Positions 1-9,363 of a stretch of 64,000 nt of DNA are shown piece by piece. The position numbers were made by a program, and so were the translations under genes. Source of the stretch: Rhizobiaceae bacterium MnEN-MB40S (GTDB taxonomy: Bacteria > Pseudomonadota > Alphaproteobacteria > Rhizobiales > Rhizobiaceae); contig BRLC01000019.1 in assembly GCA_024343425.1 (NCBI GenBank), positions 1-64,000 of the forward strand, written 5' to 3'. Numbering within the stretch: the stretch's first letter is position 1; every line of letters begins with the position of its first letter. Below the pieces are notes generated by a model that saw nothing but the letters and a program-made list of their open reading frames with translations, was not told the origin of the DNA and searched no databases.

Positions 1-3000
1 AAGTGGGAATTCTGGATAGACCGCGGCGGGACATTTACCGATGTCATCGGACGGTCGCCGGATGGACGCCTGATCCAGAAGAAGCTCCTGTCGGAGAACC
101 CGCAAGCCTATCGCGACGCCGCCATCAAGGGAATCCGCGACCTCATCGGCGCAGGCCCCGACGATCCCATTCCCTCCGGCGCGATCGGCGACGTGAAAAT
201 GGGCACGACCGTCGCCACCAATGCGCTGCTGGAGCGCAAGGGCGATCGCACGCTTCTGGTCGTCACGAAGGGCTTTCGCGACGCCCTGCGCATCGCATAC
301 CAGGCGCGGCCGGACATCTTCGCCAAGGAAATCATCCTGCCGGAACAGCTCTACGAACGCGTCGTCGAGGTTGACGAACGGGTGCGCGCCGACGGCGCTG
401 TCGAGGCGGCGCCGGACGCCGCGGCGATCCGGCCAGAACTCGAAAAGGCCTATCGCGACGGGATCGATGCGGTCGCCATCGTCTTCATGCATTCCTGGAA
501 CTATCCGGACCATGAAAGGACCGTCGCCGAGATCGCCCGCGAAATCGGCTTTTCCCAGGTTTCCGTCAGCCACGAAGTCTCACCGCTGGCCAAGCTCGTC
601 GGACGCGGCGACACCACTGTCGTCGACGCCTACCTCTCTCCCATCCTGCGGCGCTACGTGAACGAGGTCGCAGGCGAACTCGGCGCTGGCGAAGCGGGCG
701 CCGAGGACACCCCGACGCTGAAATTCATGATGTCCTCAGGCGGCCTGACCACCGCGAAACTGTTTCAGGGAAAGGACGCCATCCTTTCCGGACCGGCCGG
801 CGGCGTCGTCGGCATGGTCGAGACGGCGGCGCTCGCGGGCTTCGAACGCGTCATCGGCTTCGACATGGGCGGCACCTCGACGGATGTGGCGCACTATAAC
901 GGCCGCTACGAGCGCGCCTTCGACACCGAAGTGGCGGGGGTGCGCATCCGCGCCCCGATGATGGATATCCACACCGTGGCCGCCGGCGGCGGCTCGGTTC
1001 TTCACTACGAGTCCGGCCGGTTCCAGGCGGGACCCGATTCCGCGGGCGCCGATCCGGGTCCGGCCTGCTACCGTCGCGGCGGACCGCTGGCGGTCACGGA
1101 CGCCAATGTCATGCTCGGCAAGCTGCAACCGGAATTCTTCCCCGCGATCTTCGGCCCGGATCAGGACCAGCCCCTCGACAGCGACGTCGTGGCCAGTCGC
1201 TTCACCGAACTCGCGGAAAGCATCGGCGACGGCAAGTCGCCGGAAGAGATCGCCGAGGGCTTCATCACGATCGCGGTGGAGAACATGGCGAACGCCATCA
1301 AGAAGATCTCCGTGCAGCGCGGCTATGACGTGACGAAATACCTGCTCAACTGCTTCGGCGGCGCCGGCGGTCAGCACGCCTGCCTCGTGGCCGACGCGCT
1401 GGGCATGGAGGCGATCGTCATTCACCCGTTCTCGGGCTTGCTGTCCGCCTACGGCATCGGGCTCGCAAGCCTCTTCTCCACGCGCCAGCAGGCGCTGGTC
1501 AAGCCGCTGGACGAAAGCTCCGTCGCCGATGTGGACGCGCTCGTCGAACGCCTGTCCGGGGAGACCGCCGAGGAGTTACGAGCGCAAGGCGTCGCCGATC
1601 AGGACATGCGCTGGCGGCCGCAATTGCATCTGCGTTACGACGGAACGGACACCGCCCTGCCCGTCGATTTTACCAGCCGCTCCTTTGCGGATGCCCGCAG
1701 CGCTTTTGAGACCGCCCACAAGGCGCAGTTCGGCTTCATCTACGACGCCAAGCCCGTGGTGGTGGAAGCGGTCGCCGTGGAAGCGACCGAAACACGCAGC
1801 CCGAGCGCTGCCGAAATCGAGCAGGAACTGGCGCCGCGCGACATCGCGTCAGACCGGGTGCGGCCGGTTTTCTCCGGCGGTAGGTGGCATGACGCAGCCA
1901 TCGTCCGGCACGACGATCTTTCTCCGGGCGCGCAGCTCAGCGGGCCGGCCCTCATCATCGAGAAAAACCAGACGATTGTCGTCGAGCACGGCTGGCAGGC
2001 CGAAATCAACGCCTACAATCATGTCGTCATGCGACGCCGCGAAAAGAAGCAGCGGCAGCAGGCGATCGGCACAAGGCAGGCCGATCCGATCCTGCTCGAA
2101 GTGTTCAACAACCTCTTCATGTCGATCGCCGAGCAGATGGGCGTGACGCTGCAGAATACCGCCCATTCCGTCAATATCAAGGAGCGTCTCGACTTCTCCT
2201 GCGCCGTCTTCGACAGCAGCGGAGCGCTGGTCGCCAATGCGCCGCACATGCCGGTCCATCTCGGCTCCATGGACCGCTCCGTCGAAACCGTGATCCGGCT
2301 GAACAAGGGAAAGATAAGACCGGGCGACGTCTTCGCGCTCAACGCGCCCTACAATGGCGGCACCCACCTGCCCGATATCACCGTGGTGACGCCGCTCTTC
2401 GACAAGGCCGGCGAGGAGATCCTCTTCTACACCGCCTCGCGCGGACACCATGCCGACATCGGCGGCACGGCGCCCGGCTCCATGACGCCGCTTGCGACGA
2501 CCGTCGACGAGGAAGGCGTGCTGATCGACAATTTCCTGATCGTCGATCAGGGTCGCTTCCGCGAGAAGGAACTGGTCGACCTTCTGACCGACCATCCCTA
2601 CCCCGCCCGCAACACGTTCCAGAACGTCGCGGACCTGAAAGCCCAGATCGCCGCGAACGAAAAGGGGATCGCCGAATTGCACAGGATGGTCGCCGATTTC
2701 GGCCTCGACGTCGTTCAGGCCTATATGGGCCACGTCCAGGACAACGCCGCCGAAAGCGTGCGCGAAGTCATCGATGCGCTCTCCGACTGCGAATACGAAT
2801 ATCCGACCGACACCGGTCAGGTCATCAAGGTGAAGATCAGCGTCGATCGGGAAGACCGCACGGCGACGGTCGACTTCACCGGCACGTCGCCGGTCATGAA
2901 GAACAATTTCAACGCGCCTGAGCCGGTCACGCGCGCCGCAGTGCTTTACTGTTTCCGGGTCATGGTCGAAGGCTCGATCCCGATGAACGCCGGCTGCCTG

Positions 3001-3624
3001 CGACCGATCAACATCGTGCTGCCCGACGACTGCATGCTGAAGCCCTCTTATCCGGCGGCCGTCGTCGCGGGCAACGTCGAGACGTCGCAGCACGTCACCA
3101 ACGCCATTTTCGGCGCGCTCGGCGCGCTCGCCAACAGCCAGGGCACGATGAACAATCTCACCTTCGGCAATGACCGCTACCAGTATTACGAGACGATCTG
3201 TTCCGGCTCTCCGGCGGGCAGGATGAACAATGGCCGCGGCTTTGCCGGAACCTCCGGCGTGCATGTCCACATGACCAATTCGCGGCTCACCGATCCCGAA
3301 ATCCTCGAGATGCGTTTTCCTGTCCTGCTGGAGGATTTCCATGTTCGGGAAGGCTCCGGCGGCCGCGGCGCCTTCGACGCCGGCGACGGCACGCAGCGCA
3401 CCATCCGTTTCCTCGAAAAAATGGAATGCGCAATCCTGTCGTCCCACCGCAATAGGCCACCGCAGGGCCTGGACGGCGGCGGCGACGGCCAGGTCGGCAA
3501 GACGGAGATCCGTCGTCTCGACGGCAAGATCGAAAAGCTGAAGGCCTGCGACCAGACGGAACTCGAAGCCGGCGAAGCGGTAATCCTCACGACGCCGACC
3601 TCGGGGGGATATGGTGCGGGTTGA
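1..3624 (+). CDS. 5-oxoprolinase, fused HyuA-HyuB type (5' end just outside window)
   Basis: The frame is open from base 1, so the gene starts a few codons outside the window. About 1207 residues are visible, close to the usual 1200-1290 of ATP-dependent 5-oxoprolinase, which opens 5-oxo-L-proline to glutamate. The visible N-terminus has the nucleotide motif GGTFTDV (about residues 9-15). An internal [11 protein letters not shown] motif (about 288-298) marks the ATPase-like HyuA half. The HyuB half begins near residue 690 ([12 protein letters not shown]) and carries [15 protein letters not shown] and [10 protein letters not shown]. Both halves are one polypeptide, unlike the separate hyuA and hyuB genes at 27.9-31.7 kb. 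A substrate other than 5-oxoproline, such as a hydantoin, cannot be excluded from sequence. Confidence 0.93.
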   Translation, partial: KWEFWIDRGGTFTDVIGRSPDGRLIQKKLLSENPQAYRDAAIKGIRDLIGAGPDDPIPSGAIGDVKMGTTVATNALLERKGDRTLLVVTKGFRDALRIAYQARPDIFAKEIILPEQLYERVVEVDERVRADGAVEAAPDAAAIRPELEKAYRDGIDAVAIVFMHSWNYPDHERTVAEIAREIGFSQVSVSHEVSPLAKLVGRGDTTVVDAYLSPILRRYVNEVAGELGAGEAGAEDTPTLKFMMSSGGLTTAKLFQGKDAILSGPAGGVVGMVETAALAGFERVIGFDMGGTSTDVAHYNGRYERAFDTEVAGVRIRAPMMDIHTVAAGGGSVLHYESGRFQAGPDSAGADPGPACYRRGGPLAVTDANVMLGKLQPEFFPAIFGPDQDQPLDSDVVASRFTELAESIGDGKSPEEIAEGFITIAVENMANAIKKISVQRGYDVTKYLLNCFGGAGGQHACLVADALGMEAIVIHPFSGLLSAYGIGLASLFSTRQQALVKPLDESSVADVDALVERLSGETAEELRAQGVADQDMRWRPQLHLRYDGTDTALPVDFTSRSFADARSAFETAHKAQFGFIYDAKPVVVEAVAVEATETRSPSAAEIEQELAPRDIASDRVRPVFSGGRWHDAAIVRHDDLSPGAQLSGPALIIEKNQTIVVEHGWQAEINAYNHVVMRRREKKQRQQAIGTRQADPILLEVFNNLFMSIAEQMGVTLQNTAHSVNIKERLDFSCAVFDSSGALVANAPHMPVHLGSMDRSVETVIRLNKGKIRPGDVFALNAPYNGGTHLPDITVVTPLFDKAGEEILFYTASRGHHADIGGTAPGSMTPLATTVDEEGVLIDNFLIVDQGRFREKELVDLLTDHPYPARNTFQNVADLKAQIAANEKGIAELHRMVADFGLDVVQAYMGHVQDNAAESVREVIDALSDCEYEYPTDTGQVIKVKISVDREDRTATVDFTGTSPVMKNNFNAPEPVTRAAVLYCFRVMVEGSIPMNAGCLRPINIVLPDDCMLKPSYPAAVVAGNVETSQHVTNAIFGALGALANSQGTMNNLTFGNDRYQYYETICSGSPAGRMNNGRGFAGTSGVHVHMTNSRLTDPEILEMRFPVLLEDFHVREGSGGRGAFDAGDGTQRTIRFLEKMECAILSSHRNRPPQGLDGGGDGQVGKTEIRRLDGKIEKLKACDQTELEAGEAVILTTPTSGGYGAG

Positions 3625-3650
3625 AATTATGTCATATTTGATATATTATT
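3621..3650 (+). promoter_or_regulatory. AT-rich promoter-like segment before the toxin-antitoxin pair
   Basis: The 26 bp between the oxoprolinase stop and the toxin ATG is almost pure A/T in a GC-rich setting. TTGAAA (3621-3626) is followed by 17 bp and TATTAT (3644-3649). That spacing is ideal, but it would put the transcription start just inside the toxin gene. A shifted -10 at TATATT (3642-3647) would put it at or near the ATG. No Shine-Dalgarno is present, so a leaderless message is possible. Confidence 0.45.
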
Positions 3651-3971
3651 ATGTGGAAAATTGAGTTTCTGAACGAAACTGTTGAAGCGGAGCTTGAGGC
3701 TCTCCCTGCAGATCAAATAGCCCGCTTTCTGCGTGTTGGCGAACTGATCCGGTCGTTTGGATTGGAGCGCGTTCGAGAACCGCACGTGAAGCACCTGGAA
3801 GGTCATTTATGGGAGATCAGACTGAAAGGCCGTGACGGAATTTCACGTGCGCTCTATGTCACAGCCAAACCGAAACGCATTGTCGTGGTGCGCGTTTTTG
3901 CAAAGAAGACCCAGAAGACTCCGCGTCGCGAAATCGAACTCGCTCTGAAACGGGCAGAGGAAGTAAAATGA
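3651..3971 (+). CDS. HigB-like toxin (RelE superfamily, Gp49-like)
   Basis: This 106-residue basic protein has the pattern of phage-derived Gp49-like/HigB proteins. It has FLNETVEAELEALP near the N-terminus, VKHLEGHLWEIRLKGRDGISRALYV in the middle (H47, W53, E54, R56) and a C-terminal FAKKTQKTPRREIELA. Family members act as ribosome-dependent or free mRNA interferases. The gene overlaps the downstream antitoxin by 4 bp (ATGA), giving the toxin-first order typical of HigBA. The start at 3651 is the first ATG in frame and has no ribosome binding site. Toxicity is inferred from family and context only. Confidence 0.85.
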   Translation: MWKIEFLNETVEAELEALPADQIARFLRVGELIRSFGLERVREPHVKHLEGHLWEIRLKGRDGISRALYVTAKPKRIVVVRVFAKKTQKTPRREIELALKRAEEVK

Positions 3972-4255
3972 AGAACTTTGATGATCTGAAAAAGAAGCTT
4001 CTAGAACGGCCTGACATACGTTCCGAGTACGAGGCGCTGGCGGAGGAATTCTCGATTGCAGAGACACTGATCCGCGCAAGATCGGAAGCCAACATGACAC
4101 AGGAACAGGTTGCTGAAAAAATGCAGACCTCCCAGTCCTATGTGGCGAAACTCGAGAGCGGCCGCGTAAGCCCCTCGATGAAAGCACTGCAACGCTATGC
4201 CGCGGCTACGGGCGCGAGTCTGAAAATCAGCCTTGAACATAAGGTGGCGCCATGA
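3968..4255 (+). CDS. HigA-like antitoxin, XRE family
   Basis: This 95-residue protein has a helix-turn-helix domain at about residues 32-86. It includes the XRE signature MTQEQVAEKMQTSQSYVAKLESGRVSPS. As the second gene of a toxin-antitoxin pair it should neutralise the upstream HigB-like protein and repress the shared promoter. Its start codon overlaps the toxin stop, so the two are translationally coupled. The codons AAAAAGAAGCTT near its start are more A/T-rich than the surrounding chromosome, which fits acquisition as a mobile module. Confidence 0.87.
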   Translation: MKNFDDLKKKLLERPDIRSEYEALAEEFSIAETLIRARSEANMTQEQVAEKMQTSQSYVAKLESGRVSPSMKALQRYAAATGASLKISLEHKVAP

Positions 4256-4369
4256 TGTCGTCGCAAAACTCCGGCGCGGTTCATTCGATAATCCCGTTGC
4301 AGGGGCTGGTTGGAGCATGACTTGGATTCTACCCATCCTCAATAGCTGCATTTAGGGCCTGGATTCCGA

Positions 4370-5038
4370 TCAATACCACTCCAGCGGATGTGGAAGCTCG
4401 GACAAGGCATAATCGATTCTCAAGGCACGTCGCTTATCCGACGATTTTGAAGGCAGCGATCTGTGCAAGGTAAGCATCGCAAGCACGAGAATGTCACCCG
4501 GTTCGGCGTCTGCGAGTTCCCTTTCAAAGCCCTCGGCCGCAGCAACAGCGGCCGAGGAACGGATTAGCCCTGCGCGGTGGCTGTCGAGCGCAATTTCCAT
4601 CGCACCGTTTTCGGCGGTATTCTTATCGATATGAACTCGGACGAACAGCATGGATTGCAAAAAGCTTTCCGGAGGCTCGCAATGCCAAACCCCCGATTTT
4701 TGCGACCAGTTTGTGAACCCGGGAACATCGTGGCGGTCACGAACGGCAATGATCCTGTCCTGATGCCAGGGCACGCTCCAGTTGGCGGAAGGAGTCTTGT
4801 CGAAAGTCACCAGCCGGACCGGTCTCGCACCTGGCCACACCGTCTTCAACTGGCGTGTAAAATCAGCCTCCGCTATCGCCCGGTACAGGGGATCGTCACC
4901 TGCAACCCGGGCTCCCGGTGCGCCTTCTGACGACAGGAGGTCTTCAAGTTTGCGTAATTCGAACTGAGAAACAGCTCGGCGCAACCAGATGCGTCCGCAT
5001 TTCTCGAAGTCTTCAAGTACTCTGCTCTGGTCAATCAT
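4370..5038 (-). CDS. Phytanoyl-CoA dioxygenase (PhyH) family protein
   Basis: This 222-residue protein belongs to the Fe(II)/2-oxoglutarate oxygenases of the PhyH fold. The HxD iron motif is WHQD (H92, D94) and the distal histidine is in LTLHRS (H192). A basic residue for 2-oxoglutarate is probably among R203-R207 (RRALRIDY). The substrate is unknown. Members hydroxylate phytanoyl-CoA, ectoine and many small metabolites, and this one is shorter than ectoine hydroxylases (about 300). It stands alone, transcribed away from btaA. The start is an ATG at 5038. Confidence 0.78.
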   Translation of the reverse strand: MIDQSRVLEDFEKCGRIWLRRAVSQFELRKLEDLLSSEGAPGARVAGDDPLYRAIAEADFTRQLKTVWPGARPVRLVTFDKTPSANWSVPWHQDRIIAVRDRHDVPGFTNWSQKSGVWHCEPPESFLQSMLFVRVHIDKNTAENGAMEIALDSHRAGLIRSSAAVAAAEGFERELADAEPGDILVLAMLTLHRSLPSKSSDKRRALRIDYALSELPHPLEWY

Positions 5039-5359
5039 ATCTTTCAGTTAGAGAAATATCTCCGGACTGCAAAGCTCCAGATCATATCGGATGTTGTAGC
5101 AAGCTTCTTCTGCGCCAAAGGAAAGGTTCACCTCAAGCGATTCGTAGATCGTAAAATCAGGTCTGAGCCTCCTTGAAACGCCTATGTCGGCGCTCATACC
5201 GCGCTTCTGGCAACGCCAAAGGTGTTACAATTCACCCTTTATTTTCAATGGCCTGACATCAATCCACCCCACCGTCACCATTCTGTCACCCATATGTCAT
5301 GTCGATGTCACCGCCCGGAGGTACCCGCTCGGAAATGACGGAATGCGGGGAATTGCGGA
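5039..5359. other. Divergent intergenic region between the PhyH gene and btaA
   Basis: This 321 bp stretch shows no convincing coding sequence. Its right end carries the PHO-type repeat array described separately. The rest holds no hairpin or known motif that I can support. Confidence 0.6.
5273..5312 (+). promoter_or_regulatory. PHO box cluster: four GTCA repeats with 11 bp period
   Basis: CGTCA at 5273, TGTCA at 5284, TGTCA at 5295 and TGTCA at 5306 are spaced exactly 11 bp apart. A PHO box is a pair of TGTCA-type half-sites with 11 bp spacing bound by PhoB, so four in register make two adjacent or overlapping boxes. They end 48 bp before the btaA start. In rhizobia, betaine lipid synthesis by BtaAB is induced by phosphate starvation through PhoB, which fits. 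No clear -10 hexamer is visible downstream. Confidence 0.85.
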
Positions 5360-6610
5360 ATGTCGGATATCGCCACGGAATCGGGATTTGTTCTCAGCGG
5401 CAAGCGCCACCTCGGCAAGGCGCTCTACCAGAACAGGGCGTACACGAAGGAAGGTCTGTCCGAACGGCTCTTCGCGCTGCTCTTCACCGGGCTTGTCTAT
5501 CCGCAGATCTGGGAAGACCCGAAGGTCGACATGGAAGCCATGGCGCTTTGCGAAGGCCACCGGATCGTGACCATCGCGTCCGGCGGCTGCAATGTGCTCG
5601 CCTACCTCACCGCGCGGCCGGAAAGCATTGACGTCGTCGATCTGAACAAGGCGCATATTGCGCTCAACCGCATGAAGCTCACCGCCATGCGGCGCCTGCC
5701 GGGCCACAGCGAGGTCCTGAGCTTCTTCGCCAGGGACAACCAGCGCGGCAACTCGGCCATTTACGACCAGCACATCGCTCCGCATCTCGATCCGGCGTCG
5801 CGATCCTATTGGGAGCGCCGGACCATCAAGGGCCGGCGGCGCATCGAAGCCTTCAACGGCAACTTCTACAAGGGCGGCCTTCTCGGCTGGTTCATCGCAA
5901 CCGGCCACCTGATCGCCCGTCTGCACGGCGTCGACCCGGCCGAAATCATGCAGTCCGGCAGCCTGCGCGAGCAGCGCCGGTTCTTCGACGACCGGCTTGC
6001 GCCGCTATTCGAAAAGCCGCTGGTCAAATGGATGACCGGCCGCAAGGCGTCGCTGTTCGGCCTCGGCATTCCGCCCGCGCAATATGACGAACTGCTCGCC
6101 GGTGAAGAAACGATGGCCGAAGTGCTCAAGGCGCGGCTCGAGAAACTCGCCTGTCACTTCCCCCTCAAGGAAAACTACTTCGCATGGCAGGCCTTCGCGC
6201 GCCGCTATCCGGAGCACGGCGCGGCTGAACTGCCGGCCTACCTGCAGGAAGACCACTACGAGACGATCCGCGATCTGGCCGACAACGTCTCCGTCAATCA
6301 TATCGGCTTCACCGATTTCCTAAGGCACAAGCCCGCCGCGTCCCTCGACCGCTATGTGCTGCTCGACGCCCAGGACTGGATGAGCGACGCACAACTCAAC
6401 GAACTCTGGTCGGAAATCACCCGCACGGCCGATACCGGCGCGCGCGTCATATTCCGCACCGCCGGCGCCCCGACCATTCTGCCCGGCCGCGTCGACGCGG
6501 CCATCCTCGACCAGTGGAATTACCGCGAGACGGAATCCGAAACCTGTTGCCGCCGGGACCGGTCGGCGATCTATGGCGGCTTCCATCTCTACGAGAAGCG
6601 CGCCTCATGA
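5360..6610 (+). CDS. btaA: BtaA: S-adenosylmethionine:diacylglycerol 3-amino-3-carboxypropyl transferase
   Basis: This 416-residue protein is of the DUF3419/BtaA family. BtaA moves the 3-amino-3-carboxypropyl group of S-adenosylmethionine onto diacylglycerol to form diacylglyceryl-homoserine, the precursor of the phosphorus-free betaine lipid DGTS. Family features include GLVYPQIWEDP (about 38-48), a SAM-binding stretch IVTIASGGCNVLAYL (about 70-84) with VVDLNKAH following, and the C-terminal VIFRTAG segment. The gene overlaps btaB by 4 bp (ATGA), as expected for this two-step pathway. PHO boxes lie just upstream. Confidence 0.93.
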   Translation: MSDIATESGFVLSGKRHLGKALYQNRAYTKEGLSERLFALLFTGLVYPQIWEDPKVDMEAMALCEGHRIVTIASGGCNVLAYLTARPESIDVVDLNKAHIALNRMKLTAMRRLPGHSEVLSFFARDNQRGNSAIYDQHIAPHLDPASRSYWERRTIKGRRRIEAFNGNFYKGGLLGWFIATGHLIARLHGVDPAEIMQSGSLREQRRFFDDRLAPLFEKPLVKWMTGRKASLFGLGIPPAQYDELLAGEETMAEVLKARLEKLACHFPLKENYFAWQAFARRYPEHGAAELPAYLQEDHYETIRDLADNVSVNHIGFTDFLRHKPAASLDRYVLLDAQDWMSDAQLNELWSEITRTADTGARVIFRTAGAPTILPGRVDAAILDQWNYRETESETCCRRDRSAIYGGFHLYEKRAS

Positions 6611-7251
6611 GTTCGGCCGCCCATGCTGAGCTGATGGACGGGACCTATCGTCATCAACGGCATATCTACGACCTGTCACGGAAATATTACCTGCTTGGCC
6701 GCGACCGGATGATCGAGGCGATGGAGATGCCTCAGGGCGCGGACGTTCTGGAGCTCGGATGCGGAACGGGCCGCAACCTCGCAGCCGTTGCGAAACGCTG
6801 GCCAAACGCCCGCCTGCACGGGCTGGACATCTCCGCCGAGATGCTGGCGTCGGCGCGCAATACGGCGCGACGCTCAGGTCTGGAGATGAGGCTGGTCCAG
6901 GGCGACGCCTCCGGCTTCGACACGGAGGCGCTGTTCGGAAAGCCCCGTTTCGACCGGGTTTTCATTTCCTATGCGCTGTCGATGATACCCGCCTGGGAAG
7001 AGACGATCGACGCCGCAATGGCGGCGCTGTCGCCGCAGGGCTCCCTGCACATCGTGGATTTCGGTCAGCAGGAACGGCTGCCGTCCCTCTTCAGATCCGC
7101 ACTTCACGCCTGGCTTGCGCGCTTCCACGTTAACCCGCGAGCAACCCTTTTCGATGTAGTAGAAGGCAAGGCCGAAAAGGCCGGATTGAAGGCCAGAAGC
7201 GAACGGCTCTACCGCGGTTATACTTGGCATATGATTGTCTCGCAGGCTTGA
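6607..7251 (+). CDS. btaB: BtaB: diacylglyceryl-homoserine N-methyltransferase
   Basis: This 214-residue class I methyltransferase has motif I VLELGCGTGRNL (about residues 45-56) and an acidic motif II LHGLDISAEML. BtaB methylates the amino group of diacylglyceryl-homoserine three times to give DGTS. I chose the ATG at 6607 because it overlaps the btaA stop (ATGA) and gives the usual BtaB length. The frame is open further upstream only as read-through of btaA. With btaA it forms a phosphate-sparing lipid module. Confidence 0.92.
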   Translation: MSSAAHAELMDGTYRHQRHIYDLSRKYYLLGRDRMIEAMEMPQGADVLELGCGTGRNLAAVAKRWPNARLHGLDISAEMLASARNTARRSGLEMRLVQGDASGFDTEALFGKPRFDRVFISYALSMIPAWEETIDAAMAALSPQGSLHIVDFGQQERLPSLFRSALHAWLARFHVNPRATLFDVVEGKAEKAGLKARSERLYRGYTWHMIVSQA

Positions 7252-7328
7252 ATACGCCTTTTCACTGACGAGAATCTGCATTATTACTGCCGGAGCCGGT
7301 TATCGCCAACCGAATTGGACGGTTCGCC

Positions 7329-8111
7329 ATGCGTCGACGCGCGCTCATTTTCGCACCCCTGCTTTTCATGCTGGCGGCATGCACGACCTACGAATACAGC
7401 TTCGACGACATCAAGGCGCCGTCGCCGATGCGCTATGGCGACCGCGACCCGCAGAATTTCGGCAAGAACCATCCGGCCCGCCATGAGGTGCACGGCGTCG
7501 ACGTGTCCAAATGGCAGGCGGATATCGACTGGCGCAAGCTGCGCAAATCCGGCATCGACTTCGCCTATATCAAGGCGACCGAAGGCGGAGACCTGAAGGA
7601 CGACCGTTTCGACGAGTACTGGCGCCAGTCCAGGCAGGCCGGCATTCCGCGCGGCGCATACCACTTCTACTATTTCTGCACGACGCCGGAAAAGCAGGCG
7701 GCATGGTTCATTCGCAACACGCCGAAGGAACGCGGCGCACTGCCGCCGGTGCTCGACATCGAATGGAACCACGCCTCGCCCACCTGCAAGAAACGTCCCG
7801 ACCCGGCCACAGTGCGCAGGAACATGAAGATCTTCATGGATCGCGTCGAGGCGCATTACGGCCGCAAGCCGATGATCTACACGACGGTGGATTTCCATCG
7901 TGAAAACCTGGTGGGTCACTTCTCCGATTACACCTTCTGGGTCCGTTCCGTCGCCGATCATCCCGACAACATCTATGCCCAGCGCGACTGGCATTTCTGG
8001 CAATACACCGGAACAGGCATCGTGCCCGGCATCCAGGGCGACACCGACATCAACGTCTTTGCAGGCGACCGCAAGGACTGGCTCAAGTGGGTTTCCGCTT
8101 CCGCGCTCTGA
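7329..8111 (+). CDS. GH25 family lysozyme-like lipoprotein
   Basis: This 260-residue protein has a lipoprotein signal peptide (lipobox LAAC, lipidated Cys18). A glycoside hydrolase family 25 domain runs from about residue 54 to the end. GH25 enzymes are beta-1,4-N-acetylmuramidases. The expected catalytic acids are visible as GVDVSKWQ (D58) and VLDIEWN (D143, E145), with GAYHFYYF between. It is probably anchored in the outer membrane facing the periplasm. It is followed 51 bp later by a lytic transglycosylase in the same direction, so the two likely work together on the wall. Confidence 0.88.
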   Translation: MRRRALIFAPLLFMLAACTTYEYSFDDIKAPSPMRYGDRDPQNFGKNHPARHEVHGVDVSKWQADIDWRKLRKSGIDFAYIKATEGGDLKDDRFDEYWRQSRQAGIPRGAYHFYYFCTTPEKQAAWFIRNTPKERGALPPVLDIEWNHASPTCKKRPDPATVRRNMKIFMDRVEAHYGRKPMIYTTVDFHRENLVGHFSDYTFWVRSVADHPDNIYAQRDWHFWQYTGTGIVPGIQGDTDINVFAGDRKDWLKWVSASAL

Positions 8112-8162
8112 GCGCGGCCACAATCCGACGATAAACAGACCGCCACCCTTCCGGAGGAATTC

Positions 8163-9359
8163 ATGATTCGCCTGAACAGACTCGCCGCAGCAACCGCCCT
8201 GATCTTCGCCTGCCAGTTCGCAACAGGCATCGCACAGGCGCAGACCTGCGGGGGCGATCTCGGCTCCTTTCTCGCGGGCGTCAAGCAGGAAGCGGTTGCT
8301 AAAGGCGTGCCGCCGCGCGTCGCAGACCAGGCGCTCGCCAACGCGCGCATCGACAAGACGGTGCTGAGCCGCGACCGGGCCCAGGGCGTCTTCAAACAGA
8401 CATTCCTGGAATTCTCCAAGCGCTCCGTCAGCGGCTACCGCATGCAGCACGGCAAGGCGAATATGGGCAAATACGCCAACGTGTTTGCGCAGGCCCAGCG
8501 GGAATACGGCATTCCGCCGGAAGTCATCACCGCCTTCTGGGCGCTGGAGACCGATTTCGGCGCGGTCCAGGGCGATTTCAACACCATGAACGCCCTTGTG
8601 ACGCTCGCCCATGACTGCCGCCGGCCGGAACTCTTTCGCCCGCAACTGATCGCCGCGATCGAGATGGTCCAGCACGGAGATCTCGATCCGGCCAGGACGA
8701 CGGGCGCCTGGGCCGGCGAGATCGGCCAGGTGCAGTTGCTGCCGGAAGATATTATCCGCTACGGCCGCGACGGCGACGGCGACGGGCACGTCAACCTGAA
8801 GACAAGCGCGCCAGACGCCATCCTCACGGCGGCGGCTTTCATCCACCATCTCGGATGGCGACCGAACGAACCCTGGATGCAGGAGGTCACGGTTCCCTCC
8901 AATCTCGACTGGTCGAAATCCGGCATTGACCAGACCCTGCCCGTCAGCCAGTGGCAGGCGATGGGCGTGAAGGCGCGCAACGGCGCTTTTCCGTCAGGCT
9001 CCCTGCCGGCTTCCCTGCTTCTGCCTCAGGGGCGCAAGGGACCGGCGTTTCTGGTCTATCCGAATTTCGCGATCTATCTCGAATGGAACCAGTCGCTGAT
9101 CTACACCACGACGGCCGCCTATCTCGCGACCCGTCTTGGCGGCGCCCAGCGCTACGACGCCGGAAATCCGGAAACCGGACTGAGCGACGCCCAGATGAAG
9201 CAATTGCAGACCATTCTCCAGGCCCGCGGCTACGATGTCGGCAAGATTGACGGCATTCTCGGCAGCGGCACCCGCAACGCCGTCCAGCAGGAACAGCTTC
9301 GGCTCGGCATGCCTGCCGACGCATGGCCAACCCCGCAACTGCTGTCACGACTGCAATAA
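8163..9359 (+). CDS. Lytic murein transglycosylase, MltB type, with peptidoglycan-binding domain
   Basis: This 398-residue protein has a signal peptide (about 1-26, cleavage after AQA). An SLT_2/MltB-type catalytic domain covers about 28-320, and a C-terminal PG_binding_1 domain about 335-396 (LQTILQARGYDVGKIDGILGSG). The catalytic glutamate is E129 in FWALETDFG. These enzymes cleave the MurNAc-GlcNAc bond to give 1,6-anhydro ends. A strong ribosome binding site (GGAGGAA, 5 bp before the ATG) supports the start. The stop lies only 4 bp from the end of the convergent antiporter gene. Confidence 0.92.
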   Translation: MIRLNRLAAATALIFACQFATGIAQAQTCGGDLGSFLAGVKQEAVAKGVPPRVADQALANARIDKTVLSRDRAQGVFKQTFLEFSKRSVSGYRMQHGKANMGKYANVFAQAQREYGIPPEVITAFWALETDFGAVQGDFNTMNALVTLAHDCRRPELFRPQLIAAIEMVQHGDLDPARTTGAWAGEIGQVQLLPEDIIRYGRDGDGDGHVNLKTSAPDAILTAAAFIHHLGWRPNEPWMQEVTVPSNLDWSKSGIDQTLPVSQWQAMGVKARNGAFPSGSLPASLLLPQGRKGPAFLVYPNFAIYLEWNQSLIYTTTAAYLATRLGGAQRYDAGNPETGLSDAQMKQLQTILQARGYDVGKIDGILGSGTRNAVQQEQLRLGMPADAWPTPQLLSRLQ

Positions 9360-9363
9360 GAAC

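Noticed and set aside
1849-3447. A 532-residue frame opposite the oxoprolinase gene
   Set aside because: Antisense shadow of a GC-rich gene; no family features.
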